From Pelagerythrobacter marinus (GTDB lineage: Bacteria; Pseudomonadota; Alphaproteobacteria; Sphingomonadales; Sphingomonadaceae), in contig NZ_WTYO01000003.1 in the NCBI RefSeq assembly GCF_009827515.1, positions 248,001 to 312,000 of the forward strand: a stretch of DNA of 64,000 nucleotides, read 5' to 3'. The notes beneath the pieces were generated by a model. It was not told the DNA's origin. It worked only from the letters and a program-made list of their open reading frames with translations, and made no database searches. Of this stretch, positions 33,519 through 43,529 are shown in pieces. The position numbers were made by a program, and so were the translations under genes. How positions within the stretch are numbered: position 1 is the stretch's first letter; the number at the start of each line of letters is the position of its first letter.

Positions 33519-34088
33519 TCAACCTTCCGCCCGGGCCACGGCGCTGGCGTGCGCGCGGCCGTTCTCGACATAGTGGGCCACGCCGGCGCGCATCCCGGCG
33601 ATCGCCGCGTCGTCCAGATCGCGCATCTTGCGCGCGGGGCAGCCGCCCCAAAGTTCGCGCGCGGCCATGACCTTGCCTTCGGTCAGCATGGCCCCGGCCG
33701 CCAGCATGGCGTCGGACCCTATGACGGCCTTGTTCATCGCGATCGCGCCGAGGCCCACGAAGCCGCGATCCTCGATCGTGCAGCCGTGGACCATCGCCAT
33801 GTGGCCGATCAGCACGTCGTCGCCGATCAGCAGCGGCGAACCGTCGGGATCGCCGGGCCGCTCGGGATCGCAGTGGAGCACGCTGCCGTCCTGCACGTTG
33901 CTGCGCGCGCCGATCACGATGCGGCTGACATCGGCGCGCAGGACACAATTGTACCAGACCGAGCTGTCCGCGCCGATCGTCACGTCCCCCACCAGGACGC
34001 AGCCGGGCGCGACGAAGGCGCTGTCGTGGATGGTGGGCGTCTTGCCGTGGATCGGTACGATCGTCACGCCGGGGCGGCTTGCTGTCAC
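33519..34088 (-). CDS. Gamma-class carbonic anhydrase family protein
   Basis: Left-handed beta-helix trimer of the gamma-carbonic-anhydrase/PaaY group. The 189-aa protein shows hexapeptide repeats (FVAPGCVLVGDVTIGADSSVWYNCVLRAD) and the three metal His residues in SVLHCD and IGHMAMVHGC. The GTG at 34088 overlaps the preceding GNAT stop as GTGA and has GGGAGAG 6 bp upstream, so it is preferred over the ATG at 34103. Activity is uncertain, as many family members show little hydration activity. Confidence 0.9.
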   Translation of the reverse strand: MTASRPGVTIVPIHGKTPTIHDSAFVAPGCVLVGDVTIGADSSVWYNCVLRADVSRIVIGARSNVQDGSVLHCDPERPGDPDGSPLLIGDDVLIGHMAMVHGCTIEDRGFVGLGAIAMNKAVIGSDAMLAAGAMLTEGKVMAARELWGGCPARKMRDLDDAAIAGMRAGVAHYVENGRAHASAVARAEG

Positions 34089-34642
34089 TGTGCGCTCTCC
34101 CATTGCTGCCTTGTCAGCCAATACTGGATCGTCGGGTTGTCCTGCGGCGGGAAGGCCGGGTCTTCGAAGTCGAGATCCTCGCGCCGCACCATGCCGAGCT
34201 TCTCCATCAGCTTCCAGCTTCCGACATTGGCCTTGCTGGTCAGGGCGACGACATGGGGCGCACCAACGCGCGTGAAGGCCCAGTCGAGCACGGCGCGCAT
34301 GGCCTCTTCGGCGTAGCCCCTGCGCCAGCGGTCCTCGCGCACCAGCCAGCCGATCTCGTGGTCGCCCGGGTTCGGTGCCAGCGGGTTGTCGACCCGCTTG
34401 ATCCCGCAGTGGCCGACCATCTCGCCGGTCGCCTTCTCGATCATGAAGAGGAAGCTGAACCCCTCCCGCGCGTAAAGCGCCATGCCCTTGGCATGCTTCG
34501 CCTCGATCTCGTGCAGTTCCTTCACGCCCCCGAGCCGGGCCATGACCGCGGGCGTGTTGAGCAGGCGATGCTGGAGCGCGGCGTCGCCTTCGTCGATCGT
34601 GCGCAGGACGAGGCGCGCGGTCTCGGCGACGATATCAGTCAC
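34085..34642 (-). CDS. GNAT family N-acetyltransferase (RimJ/RimL-like), copy 1
   Basis: A 185-aa acetyl-CoA-dependent acetyltransferase of the RimJ/RimL-type group. TARLVLRTIDEGD begins the fold; VREDRWRRGYAEEAM is the acetyl-CoA-binding A motif (RxxGxA) and KANVGSWKLMEKLGM the B motif. It overlaps the second GNAT gene by 8 bp and the carbonic anhydrase gene by 4 bp. The two GNATs share the NTPAVM and WRRGYA/WGQGYA patterns and look like an old tandem duplication. The substrate is unknown. Confidence 0.92.
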   Translation of the reverse strand: MTDIVAETARLVLRTIDEGDAALQHRLLNTPAVMARLGGVKELHEIEAKHAKGMALYAREGFSFLFMIEKATGEMVGHCGIKRVDNPLAPNPGDHEIGWLVREDRWRRGYAEEAMRAVLDWAFTRVGAPHVVALTSKANVGSWKLMEKLGMVRREDLDFEDPAFPPQDNPTIQYWLTRQQWESAQ

Positions 34643-35195
34643 GCGCCCCGGCCCATGTCACGCGGTCGATCGAATAGACGATCGTGTCGCGCCACGGCGG
34701 ATCGTAGCGTTCGTCGGGATAGTCGACTTCCTCGCGCCGGCGCATGCCGAGGCGATGCATCAGGCCCCAGCTTGCCGCATTGCCCTCGACCGTCAGGGCA
34801 ACGACCTCCTCGGCGCCGAAGCGGTCGAACGCCAGGTCGAGCGCGGCGGTCGCCGCTTCCCGGGCATAGCCCTGCCCCCAGGCGTCCTCGCGCAGGCGCC
34901 AGCCGATCTCGACCGCGCCGGAGACGGTCGAGCCCGGTGCGTCGGCGCGCTTCAGCCCGCAGAAGCCGAGCAGCGCCCCGTCGGCCTGGCGCTCGACCAC
35001 CCAGAAACAGAACCCGTTGCGCCTGGCACTGCCTTCGACCCGCTCGCGCTGGGCGGCCATGCCCGCCGCGTCGAGCTCGCCGCCGAGCCAGCGCATGACC
35101 GCGGGCGTGTTGGTGTGGCGGAAGAACTCGGCCCAGTCGTCCCCGCGCCAGTCGCGCAGGACGAGCCGTTCCGTCTCGTGGCGGAATTCAGCCAA
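34635..35195 (-). CDS. GNAT family N-acetyltransferase (RimJ/RimL-like), copy 2
   Basis: A 186-aa acetyltransferase related to its downstream neighbour: TERLVLRDWRGDD at the start, REDAWGQGYAREA as the acetyl-CoA loop and GNAASWGLMHRLGM as the B motif. It lies 3 bp after the hemB stop and overlaps the other GNAT gene, placing both in one minus-strand unit with hemB and the carbonic anhydrase. RimL-like ribosomal protein acetylation or small-molecule acetylation are both possible. Confidence 0.92.
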   Translation of the reverse strand: MAEFRHETERLVLRDWRGDDWAEFFRHTNTPAVMRWLGGELDAAGMAAQRERVEGSARRNGFCFWVVERQADGALLGFCGLKRADAPGSTVSGAVEIGWRLREDAWGQGYAREAATAALDLAFDRFGAEEVVALTVEGNAASWGLMHRLGMRRREEVDYPDERYDPPWRDTIVYSIDRVTWAGARD

Positions 35196-35198
35196 ATC

Positions 35199-36266
<1,068 letters not shown>

Positions 36267-37892
36267 TCAGCCGACCGTGCGCGCGGCGTCCAGCCGGTCG
36301 ATCTCGCGCAGCGGCTCGGCGGCGGCAGCTTCCGACGCGGTGGGCACGAGATCCTCCAGCGCGGCGCCCGGTTCCACCGTCTTGAGATTGGCCAGCGCGG
36401 AGCGGAAGCGGCGCAGTTCCTCGCCCGAAAGCTGCGCCCGGGTGACGAACCGGACCGAGGCCGGGTTCACCGCGCGGCCATTGCGGTACATCTCGTAATG
36501 CAGGTGCGGGCCGGTCGAGAGGCCGGTCGAGCCGACATAGCCGATGACCTGGCCCCGGCGCACGCCCTGCCCGGCGCGCACGGCCATGCGGCTCATGTGG
36601 CAATAGCGCGTGGCCAGCCCGCCGCCATGGTCCAGCCTGACCGCGTTGCCGCAGCCGCCCGCGCGGCCCGCGCTGACGACGCGCGCATCCGCCACCGCAA
36701 CGATCGGCGTGCCGTAGCCGGCGCGGAAATCCATCCCCGAATGCATCCTGCGATAGCCGAGGATCGGGTGCCGCCGCATGCCGAAACCGGAGGAAACCGG
36801 CCCCGGGACCGGCGCGACCAGGCCATTGCGCTGTTCCCCGACACCCGAAGCCTCGTAGAAGCGGCCGTCCTTCCCCCAGCGCATCAGCTGAGTCGTCGGT
36901 TCGCCCGCGCGCTCGATCCCGGCATAGAGCAGCTGGCCGGCCTGCCGCTCCCCCGTGGCGGCGCGGCGATACTGGACGATCATGTCGAAGGTGTCGCTGG
37001 CGCGGACCGCGCGGTCCATGTCGACCTGGTCGCTCAGCGCCTTCAGGTATTGCTGGACCGCGCTCGCCGGGGCCCCGGCCGCGCGCATCGAGCGATAGAG
37101 GCTGGAGCCGACCGTGCCGCGGATCCGCAGCGGGGTTTCGTCCACCCGGATCGGCTTGCGCGTCAGCGAGAGGTTGCCGGCGGCGTCGCGCGCGATCTCC
37201 AGCTCGAGGTCGAACCGGGCGCGGAAGGCCAGCGAATCGAGCGGCCGGGCGGCACCGGGCTGCGGGCGCCGGCCGAGGGTGATATCCACCTGGGTGCCCG
37301 GTTCGATCGCGTCGAGCGCGATCGAGCGCGCGACCAGGTCGGCCACGCGGCTGGCATCCTGCGTCCCCACGCCGGCGCGCTGGAGCATGCGGGTGAAGCT
37401 GTCCCCCCGGGCCAGCGTAGCCAGCAGTTCGACCCGCGGGCGCTCCGGCGCGGCGCGGAGCGGCACGACCCGCTCGGTCGCGCCCATGCGGCGGCCGCTG
37501 TCGGCGCCGAGGGCAAGCGGCATGATCATCTGGCTGCGGAACTCGTCGCGGGCGCTCTCGGTCATCGTCATCGCCGGCGCCGCCTCGACCGGGACGAAAT
37601 CGGGCCAGAAGGCAAGCGCCAGGGCGGACAGGCCGATCAGCGTGCCCAGGCCGCGGAACCAGCGGCGGCTGCCGATCGCCTCGGCAAGGTCGGGCGCGAG
37701 GTCCGCCGCGGCCAGCCTGCCGGACACGTCCTCGCGCCAGGTATCGAACCGCTCGGCCAGGGTTCGCGCCCGCGCGATCACGCGCGGCGCGCCGCCGGGC
37801 AGGATCTGCGCGTGCGACAGCGACGCGGGGCGCCAGACGTCCTCGCCGTCCCCGGCGATCGCGCCCATTTCTGCCTCGTTCTGCTTGTACAC
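36267..37892 (-). CDS. M23 family metallopeptidase with OapA/Csd3-like layout
   Basis: Peptidoglycan DD-endopeptidase anchored in the inner membrane. The protein of about 541 aa has a cytoplasmic N-terminus, one membrane helix (about residues 85-105, TLIGLSALALAFWP), a periplasmic domain with LysM/OapA-like features (LARGDSFTRMLQRAGV), and a LytM domain with complete metal ligands: HSGMDFRA, CHMSRM and HLHYEMY. The GTG at 37892 has an AGGAGG ribosome site 5 bp upstream, better than any ATG in the open frame. It is divergent from the helicase gene across 207 bp with no other gene. Confidence 0.9.
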   Translation of the reverse strand: MYKQNEAEMGAIAGDGEDVWRPASLSHAQILPGGAPRVIARARTLAERFDTWREDVSGRLAAADLAPDLAEAIGSRRWFRGLGTLIGLSALALAFWPDFVPVEAAPAMTMTESARDEFRSQMIMPLALGADSGRRMGATERVVPLRAAPERPRVELLATLARGDSFTRMLQRAGVGTQDASRVADLVARSIALDAIEPGTQVDITLGRRPQPGAARPLDSLAFRARFDLELEIARDAAGNLSLTRKPIRVDETPLRIRGTVGSSLYRSMRAAGAPASAVQQYLKALSDQVDMDRAVRASDTFDMIVQYRRAATGERQAGQLLYAGIERAGEPTTQLMRWGKDGRFYEASGVGEQRNGLVAPVPGPVSSGFGMRRHPILGYRRMHSGMDFRAGYGTPIVAVADARVVSAGRAGGCGNAVRLDHGGGLATRYCHMSRMAVRAGQGVRRGQVIGYVGSTGLSTGPHLHYEMYRNGRAVNPASVRFVTRAQLSGEELRRFRSALANLKTVEPGAALEDLVPTASEAAAAEPLREIDRLDAARTVG

Positions 37893-38099
37893 CGCGCCTC
37901 CTCGGGAGGGCCGCGATCCGCGCGCGCCGCGACCCCGCGCCCTTTCCCGCGTCCTATGCGGGAATTCGTGCCGGATTAAAGTAAAGACGCGCTTAAGCCG
38001 CGACGGAACGAGTCCGCCGCGCGACGACTTGCGGGAACCGCCGCGCGCCCCCGCGCCACGGCGGTTGCCGCCGGCCGCCCCGCCTGCCACATTGCCCGG

Positions 38100-40640
38100 G
38101 TGACCCCCGATCGAGACGGTTCCCACATCCAGGCGGTCCTAGGGCCGACCAACACCGGCAAGACGCACCTCGCCATCGAACGCATGTGCGCGCATTCCAG
38201 CGGGGCGATCGGCTTTCCGCTGCGCCTTCTCGCGCGCGAGGTCTACGACCGGGTCGTGGCGATCAAGGGCGAATCCCGGGTGGCCCTGATCACCGGGGAA
38301 GAGCGGATCGAGCCGCCCGGCGCGCGCTATTTCCTGTGCACGGTGGAGGCGATGCCGGTGCGACCGGGCCCGCGCGCGGAAACGCCGGCATCACCGGCAG
38401 CGTCCCCCGCCTTCGTCGCGCTCGACGAGGCGCAGCTTTCGGCCGACCGCGAGCGCGGCCATGTCTTCACCGATCGCCTGCTCCATGCCCGCGGGCGGGA
38501 GGAAACGATGCTGCTGGGGGCGGCGACGATCGAGCCGCTGGTCCGCGCGCTGATCCCCGGGGCGACGATCGAATCGCGCGCGCGCTTCTCCACCTTGCGC
38601 CACATCGGCCCGCGCAAGCTCTCGCGCCTGCCGCCGCGCAGCGCGATCGTCGCCTTCTCGGCCGAGCAGGTCTACGCCGTGGCCGAGATGCTGCGCCGGT
38701 ATCGCGGCGGGGCGGCCGTGGTCATGGGCGCGCTGAGCCCGGAGACGCGCAATCGCCAGGTGGCGATGTTCCAGTCGGGCGAAGTCGATTACATCGTCGC
38801 CACCGACGCGATCGGCATGGGTCTCAACCTTGACGTCAACCACGTCGCCTTCGCCTCGCTCGCCAAGTTCGACGGGGTTCGCCAGCGGCGGCTGATCCCG
38901 GCGGAAATGGCGCAGATCGCGGGGCGGGCGGGCCGGCACCAGAAGGACGGCACATTTGGCACCCTGGCCGGGACGAAGGGCCCTGCGCCCGAGTTTTCCG
39001 ACGACGAAATCCACGCGATCGAGGAACACCGCTTCGCCCCGCTGACGAAACTCTACTGGCGCGAGGCGGAACCGCGGTTCGACAGCCTCGCGGCGCTGAT
39101 CGCGGACCTGGAGGCACCGCCCGCGCAGCGCGAGCTGGCCCCCGCGCCCGAGGCGATCGACCTCGCGGTGCTCAAGCGCCTGGCGGGCGAGCCACTGGCC
39201 GGCGACGTCAAGGGGCCGGGGATGGTCCGCCGGTTCTGGGAAGCCTGCTCGCTGCCCGATTTCCGCCAGCTCGGCCCCGACGTGCACGCGCGCTTCGTCG
39301 CGCGCCTGTGGCGCGACTTGCGCAGCGGCCACCTGGGCGCGGACTACGTCGCCGCGCGCATTGCCGAGCTGGACAGGGTCCAGGGCGACATCCATGCCCT
39401 GCAGGGCCGGATCGCCGCGATCCGCAGCTGGGCCTATATCTGCCAGCGGCCCGACTGGGTCCTGGCGCGCGACGAGATGGCGGCGCGCGCGCGGGCAGTG
39501 GAAGCGCGCCTGTCCGATGCGCTACACGGGCGCCTGACCGAACGCTTCGTCAACCGGAGGACTGCAATCCTGATGAAAACCCTGGGCACCGATCCGGCCC
39601 TTCTCCCCGTCAGCCTGGCGCAGGACGGGGCCCTTCTGGTCGAGGACGAGCCGATCGGCCGGATCGAGGGCTTCCGCCTGACCGTCGATCACACGGCCAG
39701 CCACGACGATCGCAAGATGCTGCTCGCCGCGGGGGAGAAGGCGCTGCCGCGGATCCTGGCCGAACGCGCCGAGACGCTCGTCGCCTCGCGGCTCGACGAG
39801 GTATCGATCGCGGGCGGCAGCCTGCACTGGGAAGACCATGCCCTCGCGCGGATCGAGGACGGCGCCGACCCGCTGCACCCGCGGATCGTGCCGGCGCGCG
39901 AGCTGGACCATCTCGCCGCGCCGGTGCGCGAGCGGCTGCTCGAAGCGCTGTCGCAATGGCTCGCCGGAAAACTCGCCCCGCTCGCGCCGCTGGCCCGCCT
40001 GGCGGAGGCGGCCCGCGACCCGGCGGCGGGATCGCAGGCGCGCGCGCTCCTGCTCAACCTGCTGGCCGGGCACGGTTTCGTCGCGCGTGACAAGGCGGGG
40101 ATCGAACACCTGCCCAAGGAAATGCGGCCCTTCCTGCGCCGGCTGGGGGTGACGTTCGGGGCGCTCGACGTCTTCGCCCCGGCCCTGCTCAAGCCCGCGC
40201 CCCGGGCCCTGCTCCACGCGCTGGGCCGCGATCCGCGCCCCTTGCACGAAACCATGCAACCGGTGATCGAGGCCCCCCGCCGCATGCCGGCCGGATATCG
40301 ACCCGCGGGCAAGCAGGCGGTGCGGGTGGACGTGGGCGAGAAGATCCTGCGCGCCGCGCACAAGGCCCGCGCGGAGGCCGACGCGCGCCGGTTCCGGCTC
40401 GACCCGGCGCTTGCCATTTCCACCGGGCTTACTCTCGACAGCTGGCACAGGCTGCTCGGCGCCGCCGGGTTCCGCCGCCTGCCGGGCCGAACGCTGGCAG
40501 AAGGGGCATTCGGGCCCCCGGCGCCCGATGCCTGGCAATGGCAGCCGGGCCGCGCGCGCAAGGGGCGCGCCAGGGCCGCCCCGCCCCCGCCGCCCGCGAA
40601 CAGCGCCTTCGCCGCGCTGGCGGATCTCAAGGTGCGGTGA
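38100..40640 (+). CDS. Suv3-like ATP-dependent helicase
   Basis: Superfamily-2 helicase of the group related to mitochondrial RNA helicase SUV3. The 846-aa protein has Walker A at residues 15-22 (GPTNTGKT), motif II as DEAQ (residues 109-112), and motif VI in MAQIAGRAGRHQKDG. A long helical C-terminal region ends in an Arg/Ala/Pro tail. The GTG at 38100 is the start; no upstream ATG fits. The stop overlaps the S4 gene as TGATG, so RNA handling is a shared theme. Confidence 0.9.
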   Translation: MTPDRDGSHIQAVLGPTNTGKTHLAIERMCAHSSGAIGFPLRLLAREVYDRVVAIKGESRVALITGEERIEPPGARYFLCTVEAMPVRPGPRAETPASPAASPAFVALDEAQLSADRERGHVFTDRLLHARGREETMLLGAATIEPLVRALIPGATIESRARFSTLRHIGPRKLSRLPPRSAIVAFSAEQVYAVAEMLRRYRGGAAVVMGALSPETRNRQVAMFQSGEVDYIVATDAIGMGLNLDVNHVAFASLAKFDGVRQRRLIPAEMAQIAGRAGRHQKDGTFGTLAGTKGPAPEFSDDEIHAIEEHRFAPLTKLYWREAEPRFDSLAALIADLEAPPAQRELAPAPEAIDLAVLKRLAGEPLAGDVKGPGMVRRFWEACSLPDFRQLGPDVHARFVARLWRDLRSGHLGADYVAARIAELDRVQGDIHALQGRIAAIRSWAYICQRPDWVLARDEMAARARAVEARLSDALHGRLTERFVNRRTAILMKTLGTDPALLPVSLAQDGALLVEDEPIGRIEGFRLTVDHTASHDDRKMLLAAGEKALPRILAERAETLVASRLDEVSIAGGSLHWEDHALARIEDGADPLHPRIVPARELDHLAAPVRERLLEALSQWLAGKLAPLAPLARLAEAARDPAAGSQARALLLNLLAGHGFVARDKAGIEHLPKEMRPFLRRLGVTFGALDVFAPALLKPAPRALLHALGRDPRPLHETMQPVIEAPRRMPAGYRPAGKQAVRVDVGEKILRAAHKARAEADARRFRLDPALAISTGLTLDSWHRLLGAAGFRRLPGRTLAEGAFGPPAPDAWQWQPGRARKGRARAAPPPPPANSAFAALADLKVR

Positions 40641-40963
40641 TGCGGATCGACCGGTTGCTGTGCCGGCTCCGGTTCTTCAAGAGCCGGGCGCGCGCGCAGG
40701 CACTGGTCGAAAGCGGTCACGTGCGGTGCAACGGCCGGAGGGTCGGCCGTGCCAGCCTGGCGGTCGGCTGCGGCGACGTGCTGACTTTCCCGCTCGGCCG
40801 ATCGGTGCGGGTGATCGAACTGACCGCCCTGCCGGGACGCCGCGGACCGCCGGCCGAGGCACGGGCATGTTATCGCGAGCTTGACCCGGACGGGCAAAGC
40901 GCCATAGCAGCGCATGGGCCCGGCGTTCGGGCCCCAGCCAGGAAGGGAAGCGATCCGAAATGA
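40640..40963 (+). CDS. S4-domain RNA-binding protein (Hsp15-like)
   Basis: A 107-aa basic protein whose first 60 residues form an S4 RNA-binding domain ([34 protein letters not shown]). It resembles Hsp15/YrfH, which recognises stalled 50S subunits, but lacks part of the longer Hsp15 C-terminus. The ATG uses the last base of the helicase stop (TGATG), and its own stop overlaps fdxA as ATGA. Coupling to a Suv3-like helicase suggests ribosome or RNA quality control. Confidence 0.88.
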   Translation: MRIDRLLCRLRFFKSRARAQALVESGHVRCNGRRVGRASLAVGCGDVLTFPLGRSVRVIELTALPGRRGPPAEARACYRELDPDGQSAIAAHGPGVRAPARKGSDPK

Positions 40964-41298
40964 CCTATGTCGTCACCGACGCCTGCATCAAGTGCAAGTA
41001 CACCGATTGCGTCGAGGTCTGTCCGGTCGATTGTTTCTACGAAGGCGAGAACATGCTGGTGATCAATCCCAGCGAATGCATCGACTGCGGCGTCTGCGAA
41101 CCCGAGTGCCCGGCCGAGGCGATCCTGCCCGATACCGAGGACGGGCTGGAGAAGTGGCTGGAACTGAACACCAAGTTCTCCGCCGAATGGCCCAATATCA
41201 CCGGTCAGAAGGAGCCGCCCGCCGACGCGGACGAGCACAAGGGCGAAGAGGGCAAGTTCGACAAGTACTTCTCGCCCGAACCCGGCGAAGGCGACTGA
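40960..41298 (+). CDS. fdxA: 7Fe ferredoxin FdxA
   Basis: Small soluble electron carrier with a [3Fe-4S] and a [4Fe-4S] cluster. The 112-aa protein starts [26 protein letters not shown] and has [12 protein letters not shown] for the second set; the arrangement with an insertion after the first Cys is that of 7Fe ferredoxins. The acidic C-terminal extension ([11 protein letters not shown]) is typical of alphaproteobacterial FdxA. It is coupled by ATGA overlap to the S4 gene and lies 234 bp before carD, a frequent neighbour in this class. Confidence 0.95.
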   Translation: MTYVVTDACIKCKYTDCVEVCPVDCFYEGENMLVINPSECIDCGVCEPECPAEAILPDTEDGLEKWLELNTKFSAEWPNITGQKEPPADADEHKGEEGKFDKYFSPEPGEGD

Positions 41299-41349
41299 TC
41301 GACCGCCCTGCGCGGGCGTGCGCCGGGCCGATCGGCCGGACTCGCAATT

Positions 41350-41376
41350 TTGTTACGAGTGTGTTATATAATGCAC
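41350..41376 (+). promoter_or_regulatory. AT-rich promoter-like element before carD
   Basis: A perfect TATAAT (41367-41372) lies within the near-palindrome GTGTTATATAATGCAC, in a gap that is otherwise very GC-rich. A TTGTTA at 41350-41355 is only 11 bp upstream, too near for a normal -35. The gap between fdxA and carD (41299-41532) holds no other feature I can support. Confidence 0.45.
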
Positions 41377-41532
41377 TAACTGCATCGGCGTCCGTCCGAT
41401 CGCAGGCGTGACAGCAGAGAGGTCCGGACCACTCGCGACAGGACAAGACCGGCAATCGACCGCGCTCCGTGCGGCGCGGCGGGAAGCCGATTTGACTGTT
41501 CGTGCCGTCCGGCCCGCAGAAAGGACTTGTGC

Positions 41533-42066
41533 ATGGCCAGCAAGGCTCCCGCCTTCGATGTCGGCGACTATGTCGTTTACCCCAAGCACGGCGTCGGCCG
41601 TGTGATCGAGCTGCAGAACGAAGAAATCGCCGGGATGCAGCTCGAACTCTACGTGCTCCGTTTCGAGAAAGAGCGCATGACCCTGCGCGTTCCCACCAAC
41701 AAGGTCGAGGCGATCGGCATGCGCAAGCTGTCGAGCGACAAGACCCTGAAGGAAGCGATGGAAACGCTGAAGGGCAAACCCAAGGTCAAGCGGACGATGT
41801 GGAGCCGCCGGGCCCAGGAATACGAGGCCAAGATCAATTCCGGCGACCTCGTTTCGATCGCCGAGGTGACGCGCGATCTCTTCCGGCCCGACGACCAGCC
41901 CGAACAGTCCTATTCCGAACGCCAGATCTTCGAGGCCGCTTCCAGCCGCCTCGCGCGCGAACTGGCCGCGATGGAAAAGACCGACGAGCCGACCGCGCTG
42001 GAGAAAATCCTCGCCGTCCTGCGCGAACACGCGCCGCAGTATTACGAGAACACCGAAGACGCCTGA
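41533..42066 (+). CDS. carD: CarD family transcriptional regulator
   Basis: RNA-polymerase-binding factor that stabilises open promoter complexes, best known at rRNA promoters. The 177-aa protein has the N-terminal Tudor-like RNAP-interaction domain (FDVGDYVVYPKHGVGRVIELQ to about residue 60) and a helical DNA-binding domain with the conserved Trp in RTMWSRRAQEYEAKINSGDL. The ATG at 41533 has AAGGA 8 bp upstream; a TTG two codons earlier is rejected. It is followed by a strong intrinsic terminator, so it forms a separate unit. Confidence 0.95.
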   Translation: MASKAPAFDVGDYVVYPKHGVGRVIELQNEEIAGMQLELYVLRFEKERMTLRVPTNKVEAIGMRKLSSDKTLKEAMETLKGKPKVKRTMWSRRAQEYEAKINSGDLVSIAEVTRDLFRPDDQPEQSYSERQIFEAASSRLARELAAMEKTDEPTALEKILAVLREHAPQYYENTEDA

Positions 42067-42097
42067 CGCAGACGTCTCCGGAATCGAGAGAAATGGA

Positions 42098-42126
42098 GGG
42101 TCGCCCCCGTCGGGCGGCCCTTTTTT
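42098..42126 (+). terminator. Intrinsic terminator after carD
   Basis: A 9-bp stem (GGGTCGCCC paired with GGGCGGCCC, one G-T wobble) around a five-base loop, followed directly by six T. It begins 31 bp after the carD stop. The remaining bases up to 42284 show no gene. Confidence 0.92.
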
Positions 42127-42284
42127 CGTCTGCCGCCGCAGCGCCCGCCCCTCCCGCACTTGCCTTTCCCGCACCTGCCATGCCTTGAACGGCGCGGCGC
42201 AGTGTATTACATCGGCAATACGGGCTGGGTCATGGCCGTGCTCCACGAGATCGCGCGGCCCGGAGACGAGGAAGAGAGACACTG

Positions 42285-43082
42285 ATGCTGCACAGGATTT
42301 TCAAGGGCCTTGCCCCGCTGGTCGCGCTGATCGCCGCGAGCGGATGCAACGGCGTGACATCGATCAAGGGCTCCGAGGGCGTGCCGCTTGCCGAGCTCGA
42401 CCTGGCGGGCAAGACCCCGACCGAAGTGGTCCTCGCCGGACCCGACGACGTCGTCGTCACGCGCGGGGATTCGCTCGACATCCGGGTCGACGGGGACGAC
42501 GAGGCCGTGGCAGACCTGCGCTTCACGCTCGACGACGACACGCTCGGCATCATGCGGGAAAACGACAGCTGGCGCAGCGCCGACGGGCACGCGCAAGTCC
42601 ACGTCACGCTGCCGCGGCTGGAGGAAGTCGTCCTCGCCGGGTCGGGCTCGATCGAGGCGGACGTTCTCGAGGGCGAAGCCGAGATCACCGTCGCCGGCAG
42701 CGGATCGACCCGCATCGACCGGGTCGAGGCGACTTCGCTCGACGTGACGATCGCGGGATCGGGCACGCTGGTCGCGGCCGGTCGCGCCGATTCGCTCGAA
42801 CTCAACGTCGCCGGCTCGGGCACCGCGCGGATGGACCGCCTCGCGGTGGACAATGCCGAGATCACCATCGCCGGCTCGGGCAATGCCGCCTTCGCGTCGG
42901 ACGGGACGGTGGAAGCCTCGATCATGGGATCGGGCGATGTCACGGTGACCGGCTCGGCCCGCTGCTCGGTCAACGCGATGGGCTCGGGCACGCTCAACTG
43001 CCGTGGCGGAACGACGGCTGCCGATTCGGCCGCTCCGCCCCAGGACCCGCCCGAGGTTCCGCAGGCGCCTGCCGGGAACTGA
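42285..43082 (+). CDS. DUF2807 (GIN/head domain) lipoprotein
   Basis: Putative auto-transporter-adhesin-type DUF2807 protein. The 265-aa protein has a lipoprotein signal ending LIAASGC (Cys21). The mature part is built of repeated beta turns with the motif AGSG: LAGSGSIEADV, VAGSGSTRIDRV, IAGSGTLVAAG, VAGSGTARMDRL, IAGSGNAAF and MGSGDVTVTG, typical of a right-handed beta-helix. A Pro-rich tail follows. The function is unknown; surface or outer-membrane location is inferred from the lipid anchor. AGGAAGAG precedes the ATG. Confidence 0.87.
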   Translation: MLHRIFKGLAPLVALIAASGCNGVTSIKGSEGVPLAELDLAGKTPTEVVLAGPDDVVVTRGDSLDIRVDGDDEAVADLRFTLDDDTLGIMRENDSWRSADGHAQVHVTLPRLEEVVLAGSGSIEADVLEGEAEITVAGSGSTRIDRVEATSLDVTIAGSGTLVAAGRADSLELNVAGSGTARMDRLAVDNAEITIAGSGNAAFASDGTVEASIMGSGDVTVTGSARCSVNAMGSGTLNCRGGTTAADSAAPPQDPPEVPQAPAGN

Positions 43083-43178
43083 CCGCGCGCCGCCTTGCGC
43101 GCCAACCGGGATTTCTTGCAGGTATTCATCGCCGCGAAGCCCGCGATCGGTTATGCCGCGCCGCTGGAGGTAGACCAG

Positions 43179-43514
43179 ATGCGCGGCATAGCCCTTTTCC
43201 CGATCCTGATTCCCGCGGCCCTGACCCTGAGCGGGTGCCTGGCCAAGACCGCCCTCGACGTGGCGACGGCCCCGGTCCGCGTGGCGGGCAAGGCCGTGGA
43301 CCTGGCGACGACCAGCCAGTCCGAAGCCGACGAGAAGCGCGGACGCGAACTGCGCAAGCGCGAGGAGGAGCTGGGCCGGCTCGAGCGGCGATACGACCGG
43401 GAGATGCGCGAATGCGCCGAGGGCGACCGCCGCGCCTGCGACAAGGCGCGCAAGACCTATGCCGAGATCCAGGTCCTGATGCCCAGCGTCCCGCGCGAGC
43501 CGGAACCGCGCTGA
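43179..43514 (+). CDS. Small lipoprotein of unknown function
   Basis: A 111-aa protein with a lipobox LTLSGC (Cys about residue 20), a short hydrophobic/Ala/Val segment (LDVATAPVRVAGKAVDLAT) and a highly charged helical C-terminus (EKRGRELRKREEELGRLERRYD) with two cysteines (ECAEGDRRAC). The ATG at 43179 has a GGAGG ribosome site 8 bp upstream, which decides the start over earlier in-frame codons. It follows the DUF2807 gene by 96 bp and converges with the Sua5-type gene. Confidence 0.8.
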   Translation: MRGIALFPILIPAALTLSGCLAKTALDVATAPVRVAGKAVDLATTSQSEADEKRGRELRKREEELGRLERRYDREMRECAEGDRRACDKARKTYAEIQVLMPSVPREPEPR

Positions 43515-43529
43515 TGCGCCCCGGGCCGC

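Noticed and set aside
37893-38099. CtrA-type TTAA pair in the gap before the helicase gene
   Set aside because: The two TTAA tetramers (near 37976 and 37992) are not separated by the required 7 bp.
41350-41372. TTGTTA plus TATAAT as a complete carD promoter
   Set aside because: The 11-bp spacer is too short; only the -10-like element is kept as a low-confidence feature.
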